Of a stretch of DNA of 64,000 nucleotides, positions 57,874-64,000 are shown one piece after another. The stretch spans positions 62,001 through 126,000 of the forward strand of contig NZ_CP145335.1 in assembly GCF_049568105.1 (NCBI RefSeq), read 5' to 3'. The position numbers were made by a program, and so were the translations under genes. Below the pieces are notes generated by a model. That model was not told the origin of the DNA, searched no databases, and saw only the letters and a program-made list of their open reading frames with translations. Source of the stretch: Salinisphaera sp049568105. Lineage in GTDB: Bacteria > Pseudomonadota > Gammaproteobacteria > Nevskiales > Salinisphaeraceae. Numbering within the stretch: the stretch's first letter is position 1; each line of letters starts with the position of its first letter.

Positions 57874-58158
57874 ATGGATCCGCAAGCTGCTGCCATGATC
57901 TACGCCTATACCGCCACCGGTGTTGGCATCATTCTGGGTCTCGCCGGTCTCGGATCGGCGCTCGGCTGGGGCCTGATCTGTTCACGTTTCATCGAAGCCA
58001 TTGCACGTCAGCCCGAGCTGCGCCCGCAGCTGACTGGTCAGATGCTGTTCGTCGGCGGCCTGATGGAGGCATTCCCGTTCATCGTGTTGGGTATTGCCAT
58101 GTGGTTCACGTTCGCGAATCCGTTCCTGAGCGGCCTGCAGTCGGCAGTCGGCGGCTAA
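57874..58158 (+). CDS. atpE: F0F1 ATP synthase subunit c
   Basis: A 94-residue hairpin of two membrane helices. Helix 1 has the glycine-rich GIILGLAGLGSALGWGLIC; the polar loop is ARQPELRPQ; helix 2 contains GGLMEAFPFIVLGIA, in which E65 is the ion-carrying residue. E. coli has aspartate in this place. The residue after E65 is Ala rather than Ser or Thr, as expected of proton- and not sodium-type rings. Confidence 0.97.
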   Translation: MDPQAAAMIYAYTATGVGIILGLAGLGSALGWGLICSRFIEAIARQPELRPQLTGQMLFVGGLMEAFPFIVLGIAMWFTFANPFLSGLQSAVGG

Positions 58159-58220
58159 GCAGCCGGCATTCGCCCACGGACGATCGATTCGTGTCGAGAT
58201 GACACCGCAGGGGAGCTAAC

Positions 58221-58694
58221 GTGAATATTGGACTTACGCTGCTCATCGAAGTGATCAGCTTTGCGCTGTTCATCTACTTCTTCGGCAAAGTGCTGTGGAA
58301 GCCGTTGATGCAGACCATGGACGCCCGGCGGCAACGCATCAGCGAAGGCTTGGCTGCCGCAGAGCGGGGCCGACTCGAGCTGGACGAAGCAGTCAAAGAG
58401 GCCGAATCCCGGATGGCCAAGGCACAGGAAGAGGCGCGTGAGCTTCTGTCCAATGCCCAGCGCCAGGCCAACGAAACGCTCGACAAGGCGCGCACCGATG
58501 CGCGTGCCGAAGGCGATCGCATCGTGACTGCCGCCCGCGAGGAAGTCGACCAGGCTGTGGCCTCGGCCAAAGAAGACCTGCGCCGCGAAGTCGGCGAGTT
58601 GGCCGTGATCGGTGCCGAGCGGATCTTGAAGCGTGAAATCGACGCCAAGGCCCACAACGACATCATCGACGACCTCGTCGCGGAGATTCGATAG
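58221..58694 (+). CDS. atpF: F0F1 ATP synthase subunit b
   Basis: A 157-residue protein, one N-terminal membrane helix (LLIEVISFALFIYFFGKVLW) and a long charged coiled helix (AAAERGRLELDEAVKEAESR, then AKAQEEARELLSNAQRQ) that forms the stator dimer. E. coli b has 156 residues. GGGGAG precedes the start, a GTG; atpH begins two bases after its stop codon. Confidence 0.96.
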   Translation: MNIGLTLLIEVISFALFIYFFGKVLWKPLMQTMDARRQRISEGLAAAERGRLELDEAVKEAESRMAKAQEEARELLSNAQRQANETLDKARTDARAEGDRIVTAAREEVDQAVASAKEDLRREVGELAVIGAERILKREIDAKAHNDIIDDLVAEIR

Positions 58695-58696
58695 CC

Positions 58697-59239
58697 ATGG
58701 CCGATCGCTATACGTTGGCCCGCCCGTATGCCGAGGCAGTCTTCGAGATGGCCGAGGCCTCCGCAGGCGATGGTTTGTCGCAGTGGTCGGATGCTCTGGC
58801 CGGGCTATCGGCGATCGTGACCGACGATACGGTCGCGGCGTTGATGAACAACCCGCGGGTGTCAGACGACACATTGGCCGAAGCCATCATCGAGATCGGA
58901 TCGGCCGATTTCGGCGAAGGGGCGCGCAATCTCGTGCGTCTGCTTATCGACAATGATCGTCTGTCGTTGGCGCCGGAGATCGCGGAACTGTTCGAGATCG
59001 AGCGTGCGGCGGCCGAGGATCGGCTCGATGTCGAGGTGTCCTCGGCCGTCGAGCTATCCGAAGCACAGCGAAAAGCTCTCGGCGAAGCGCTGGAAAAGCG
59101 TTTCGACCGTAAGGTTTCGATGTCTTTCGAGCAGGATGAATCGGTGATCGGCGGTGCGGTGATCCGGGCCGGCGATGTCGTGATCGATGGCTCGCTGACG
59201 GCTCAACTCGAGCGGATGCGGCAGTCACTCGCCCATTAA
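58697..59239 (+). CDS. atpH: F0F1 ATP synthase subunit delta
   Basis: A 180-residue stator cap. Family segments are YTLARPYAEAVFEMAEASAG at the start and, near the end, KVSMSFEQDESVIGGAVIRA and DVVIDGSLTAQLERM. E. coli delta has 177 residues. It joins the b dimer to the top of alpha3beta3. Confidence 0.96.
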   Translation: MADRYTLARPYAEAVFEMAEASAGDGLSQWSDALAGLSAIVTDDTVAALMNNPRVSDDTLAEAIIEIGSADFGEGARNLVRLLIDNDRLSLAPEIAELFEIERAAAEDRLDVEVSSAVELSEAQRKALGEALEKRFDRKVSMSFEQDESVIGGAVIRAGDVVIDGSLTAQLERMRQSLAH

Positions 59240-59293
59240 GGTCGACGCCGTCGCGTGGCCCACGCGACGAGAAGGATAAAGAGGAACAGATCA

Positions 59294-60835
<1,542 letters not shown>

Positions 60836-60843
60836 TCACCGCG

Positions 60844-60888
60844 CGCCATGCGCAGGTGGGCCGGGTAACGGTGCGCCTGCGCATGGCG
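60844..60888 (+). other. Hairpin between atpA and atpG
   Basis: CGCCATGCGCAGG and CCTGCGCATGGCG form a perfect 13-bp stem with a 19-base loop. It lies inside the operon, so a role in RNA processing or stability is more likely than full termination. Confidence 0.6.
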
Positions 60889-60911
60889 GCGTTCGATAAC
60901 GGAGTCCAGTG

Positions 60912-61772
60912 ATGGCTGGTGCGAAGGAAGTCAAGACCAAGATCAAAAGCGTTCAGAATACGCAGAAGATCACCAAGGCCATGGAAATGGTCGCGGCCTC
61001 CAAGATGCGGCGTGCCCAGGAGCGGGTCGAAGCCTCACGGCCGTATGCCGCCAAGATCCGGCGTACGGTCGGCCATGTGGCACATGCCAATCTCGGCGGC
61101 AAGCACGATTTTCTGACCGAACGCGAACCACAGCGGGTCGGCCTGGTTGTCGTTTCGACCGACCGCGGTCTGTGTGGCGGCTTAAACATCAACCTGTTTC
61201 GACGGGTGCTGTCCGAGATCCAGGGATGGAACGCCAAGAACGTCGAGGTCGAACTGGTGGTCATCGGCCGTAAAGGTTTGGGGTTTTTCAAACGCTTTGC
61301 CAGCGTCAAGGCCGACGTGGTGGACCTGGGCGACCGGCCGCATCTGCAGGACCTGATCGGCACGGTCAAGGTGATGCTCGACGACTATCGCGAAGGCACG
61401 ATCGACCGTGTCTTTCTGATGGGCAACGAGTTCGTCAATACGATGACCCAGCGACCCTACCGCCAGCAGCTGCTGCCGGTCGAGGAGAGCGAAGACGAGG
61501 AACTGTCCGATCGCTGGGACTATATTTACGAACCCGAAGACAATGGCCTGGTCGAAGATATTCTGATTCGTTTCGTCGAATCGCAGGTCTACCAGGGTGT
61601 GGTCGAGAACGTGGCCTGCGAGATGGCCGCGCGCATGGTAGCGATGAAGTCGGCCTCCGATAACGCTGGCGACATCATCGGCGACCTGCAGCTGGAGTAC
61701 AACAAACAGCGTCAGGCCGCGATTACCCAGGAACTGTCGGAAATCGTGGCCGGCGCCGCAGCGGTGTCCTAG
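60912..61772 (+). CDS. atpG: F0F1 ATP synthase subunit gamma
   Basis: A 286-residue rotor shaft (E. coli 287). The N-terminal coil is KEVKTKIKSVQNTQKITKAM followed by EMVAASKMRRAQERV, and the C-terminal coil ends NKQRQAAITQELSEIVAGA. VSTDRGLCGGLNINLFRRVL is the family mid-segment. The ATG at 60912 was chosen over a GTG one codon before it. Confidence 0.97.
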   Translation: MAGAKEVKTKIKSVQNTQKITKAMEMVAASKMRRAQERVEASRPYAAKIRRTVGHVAHANLGGKHDFLTEREPQRVGLVVVSTDRGLCGGLNINLFRRVLSEIQGWNAKNVEVELVVIGRKGLGFFKRFASVKADVVDLGDRPHLQDLIGTVKVMLDDYREGTIDRVFLMGNEFVNTMTQRPYRQQLLPVEESEDEELSDRWDYIYEPEDNGLVEDILIRFVESQVYQGVVENVACEMAARMVAMKSASDNAGDIIGDLQLEYNKQRQAAITQELSEIVAGAAAVS

Positions 61773-61856
61773 CCCGGGCCGTTTGACGACGCCCCACGTA
61801 ACGCAATCAGAGAACAAGATACGCGGCAGCGCAGGCTGCCCAGTCGAGGAAACGCT

Positions 61857-63257
61857 ATGAGTCTTGGAAAAGTCGTACAGATCATCGGCCCGGTGGTGGA
61901 CGTCGAGTTCGACCACGAATCGCTGCCGAACATCTTCGATGCGCTCAAGCATAAAGAAACCGGCCTGGTTCTCGAGGTCGAGCAGCAGATCGGCGATGGC
62001 GTGGTGCGCTGCATCGCTATGGGGGTGACCGAAGGTCTGACCCGCGGCGGTGAAGTCGAGAACACCGGCAACCCGATTTCGGTGCCGGTAGGCCAAAAAA
62101 CCCTGGGCCGTATCATGGATGTGCTGGGCGAGCCGATCGACCAGCAGGGCGAGATCGGTGCCGAGCAGACCGCGCCGATCCATCGCGATCCACCGACGTT
62201 CGAAGAACAGGCGGGCGGCCAAGAGCTGCTGGAAACCGGGATCAAGGTCATCGATCTGCTCTGCCCGTTCGCCAAGGGCGGCAAGGTCGGCCTGTTCGGC
62301 GGCGCCGGCGTGGGCAAGACCGTCAACATGATGGAACTCATCCGTAACATCGCCGCTGAGCATTCGGGTTACTCGGTGTTTGCCGGTGTAGGCGAGCGCA
62401 CTCGTGAAGGCAACGACTTCTATCACGAGATGCAGGAATCGAAGGTCATCGACAAAGTCTCGCTGGTCTACGGCCAGATGAACGAGCCGCCGGGCAACCG
62501 TCTGCGCGTGGCGCTGACCGGGCTGACCATGGCCGAGTTCTTCCGTGATGAAGGCCGCGACGTGCTGATGTTCATCGACAACATCTATCGTTACACGCTG
62601 GCCGGGACCGAGGTGTCCGCGCTGCTGGGCCGTATGCCATCGGCGGTGGGCTATCAGCCGACGCTGGCCGAGGAAATGGGCCTGCTGCAGGAGCGCATCA
62701 CTTCGACCAAGACTGGTTCGATCACCTCCGTCCAGGCCGTGTATGTGCCGGCTGACGACCTGACCGACCCGTCCCCGGCGACTACCTTCGCGCATCTGGA
62801 CGCCACCGTCGTGCTGGCCCGTTCGATCGCCGAGCGCGGTATCTATCCGGCCGTGGACCCGCTGGATTCGACCTCGCGTCAGCTCGACCCGAACATCATC
62901 GGCAACGAGCACTACAACTGTGCCCGCGGCGTTCAGCAGACCCTGCAGCGCTATCGCGAACTCAAGGACATTATCGCGATTCTGGGTATGGACGAACTGT
63001 CCGAGGACGATAAGCTGGCCGTGGCCCGGGCGCGTAAAATCGAGCGTTTTCTGTCGCAACCGTTCTTCGTGGCCGAAGTGTTCACCGGCGCACCGGGCAA
63101 GTATGTCTCGCTGGCCGAGACCATTCGCGGCTTCCAGGGTATCGTCGACGGCGAGTACGACCATCTGCCGGAGCAGGCGTTCTACATGGTCGGGACCATC
63201 GATGAAGCCATCGCCAAGGGCGATGAGATGGCCAAGAAAGAAGACAAGGCGGCCTGA
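61857..63257 (+). CDS. atpD: F0F1 ATP synthase subunit beta
   Basis: A 466-residue catalytic subunit (E. coli 460). The P-loop is GGAGVGKTVNMMELI (about residues 149-163), and other motifs are GVGERTREGNDFYHEM with the catalytic glutamate region and the DELSEDD turn (in GMDELSEDDKLAVARARKIE). It makes ATP in F1. A 10-bp hairpin separates it from atpC. Confidence 0.98.
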   Translation: MSLGKVVQIIGPVVDVEFDHESLPNIFDALKHKETGLVLEVEQQIGDGVVRCIAMGVTEGLTRGGEVENTGNPISVPVGQKTLGRIMDVLGEPIDQQGEIGAEQTAPIHRDPPTFEEQAGGQELLETGIKVIDLLCPFAKGGKVGLFGGAGVGKTVNMMELIRNIAAEHSGYSVFAGVGERTREGNDFYHEMQESKVIDKVSLVYGQMNEPPGNRLRVALTGLTMAEFFRDEGRDVLMFIDNIYRYTLAGTEVSALLGRMPSAVGYQPTLAEEMGLLQERITSTKTGSITSVQAVYVPADDLTDPSPATTFAHLDATVVLARSIAERGIYPAVDPLDSTSRQLDPNIIGNEHYNCARGVQQTLQRYRELKDIIAILGMDELSEDDKLAVARARKIERFLSQPFFVAEVFTGAPGKYVSLAETIRGFQGIVDGEYDHLPEQAFYMVGTIDEAIAKGDEMAKKEDKAA

Positions 63258-63275
63258 TCAAGGCTGTTCGTCGCA

Positions 63276-63300
63276 CGGCGGCCGCAATCCGGCCGCCGTC
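63276..63300 (+). other. Hairpin between atpD and atpC
   Basis: ACGGCGGCCG-CAATC-CGGCCGCCGT is a perfect 10-bp stem with a five-base loop and no T-run. It may reduce expression of atpC relative to atpD. Confidence 0.6.
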
Positions 63301-63330
63301 TGTGAATCGTCAGTGGCATAGGCAAGTGTT

Positions 63331-63744
63331 ATGAAAATTCACGTCGATGTCGTCAGCGTGGAAGGCGAAATCTTCTCCGGCTCGGCCAGCATCGTGTACG
63401 CGCCCGCCGAAATGGGCGAGATCGGCATCATGCCTCGTCATGCGCCGCTTCTGACGCGTCTCAAGCCCGGTAACCTGCGCATTCACGACGAAAACGACGT
63501 CGAAGAGCAGGTCTTTGTTTCGGGCGGCCTGTTGGAAATCCAGCCGCATCTGATTACCGTGATGGCCGATACCGCCGAGCGGGCCGAAGATATCGACGAA
63601 GCGGAAGCCGAGAAAGCCAAGGAGCGGGCTGAACAGGCCGTATCCGAGGCCGAGGGCGAGGTCGATATCGAGCAGGCTCAGGCAGCTTTGACCGAAGCCG
63701 CTGCGAGGCTCGAAATGGTGCGCAAAATCCGTTCCGGCCACTAA
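63331..63744 (+). CDS. atpC: F0F1 ATP synthase subunit epsilon
   Basis: A 137-residue protein (E. coli 139). The N-terminal beta sandwich has VVSVEGEIFSGSASIVYAPA and MGEIGIMPRHAPLLTRLKPG; the C-terminal two helices include AEAEKAKERAEQAVSEAE and can inhibit ATP hydrolysis. It is the last gene of the atp operon, followed by an intrinsic terminator. Confidence 0.96.
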   Translation: MKIHVDVVSVEGEIFSGSASIVYAPAEMGEIGIMPRHAPLLTRLKPGNLRIHDENDVEEQVFVSGGLLEIQPHLITVMADTAERAEDIDEAEAEKAKERAEQAVSEAEGEVDIEQAQAALTEAAARLEMVRKIRSGH

Positions 63745-63747
63745 GGT

Positions 63748-63777
63748 CGAACGGCTGACATTGGCCGTTCGGCTTTT
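63748..63777 (+). terminator. Intrinsic terminator of the atp operon
   Basis: CGAACGG and CCGTTCG form a 7-bp stem with a ten-base loop, followed by GC and four T. It starts three bases after the atpC stop. From here to the right edge of the window no gene is recognised. Confidence 0.75.
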
Positions 63778-64000
63778 AAGCGCTGGTTCACCGCGGCCGG
63801 TGGTGCCGATTGAGGCGAGTCGTTTCCGGCGGGCGCCTGCATCGCGGCTTGACGTGTCTTTCGTCTGAAGCGCTCTGCGTGGTTCGAATCTTGCAGGCTA
63901 TCAAACCCAGCGGCTAAAGCGTCTGCCCATACTGGAACGTTAGATGGCTCGATGGCAGCCGATGCGATGCTGAATGGCTGGGGCAGCCTACGGGCCAGCC

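Noticed and set aside
57874..58158. A sodium-driven ATP synthase because of the glutamate in subunit c.
   Set aside because: The residue following E65 is alanine, not the Ser/Thr expected for sodium coordination, and glutamate is common in proton-type rings.

Overview
The window is chromosomal DNA from a GC-rich gammaproteobacterium. Evidence for this is the gene order rsmG-parA-parB-atpIBEFHAGDC, an Lpp-type lipoprotein next to an L,D-transpeptidase, OpgD, QueA, PdxH and SelO. The style of the proteins, with a wax-ester synthase type acyltransferase, resembles Salinisphaera and relatives. The genus is a guess that I could not test by search.

Layout. 1-5 kb: the start of a LysE-type exporter divergent from a MocR-type regulator, then a GNAT acetyltransferase, a cupin and a Gfo/Idh/MocA oxidoreductase. 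A cluster of small interspersed repeats lies between mocR and the cupin. 5-12.6 kb, all on the minus strand: a coiled-coil porin, a secreted M3 peptidase, a DUF4105 membrane protein, OpgD, an acyl-CoA thioesterase and a DUF3301 protein. 13.4-27.6 kb, all on the plus strand: a large polyamine uptake and catabolism locus. It holds three PuuB-like FAD oxidoreductases, one ABC transporter core, four paralogous PotF-like binding proteins, one gamma-glutamylputrescine synthetase and one acetylpolyamine amidohydrolase. 27.7-31.2 kb: a small membrane protein, a diguanylate cyclase and a beta-alanine/omega-amino acid transaminase. 31.4-51 kb: household and accessory genes (Kef antiporter, PAP2, DUF1206, queA, GST-like, mscL, SelO, HIBCH-type hydrolase, lpp, L,D-transpeptidase, pdxH, dodecin, acuI-like, MAPEG, WS/DGAT, prpD). 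51.3-63.7 kb: glnS-pepE-rsmG-parA-parB and the complete atp operon, so the right end is probably near oriC.

How the genes work together. The polyamine locus can bind several related amines, import them through one transporter, deacetylate acetylated forms, glutamylate them and oxidise the product. The dehydrogenase and amidase steps of the Puu pathway (PuuC, PuuD) are not in the window. The transaminase could serve the beta-alanine or aminoaldehyde end of the same catabolism. Palindromes with the core TGTGATCACA occur twice upstream of the locus and once upstream of the porin gene, which suggests one regulon.

The most unusual items are: the four divergent binding proteins around one transporter; the shared palindromic operator; and a family of short IS5/MITE-like elements (about 165-275 bp, ends GGCCTGTTGA or GGCGTGTCGTCATGA). 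These elements sit on CTAG/CTAA tetranucleotides that are often the stop codons of the neighbouring genes.

Coordinates of coding features include the stop codon. No tRNA, rRNA, CRISPR array or intact transposase gene was seen.
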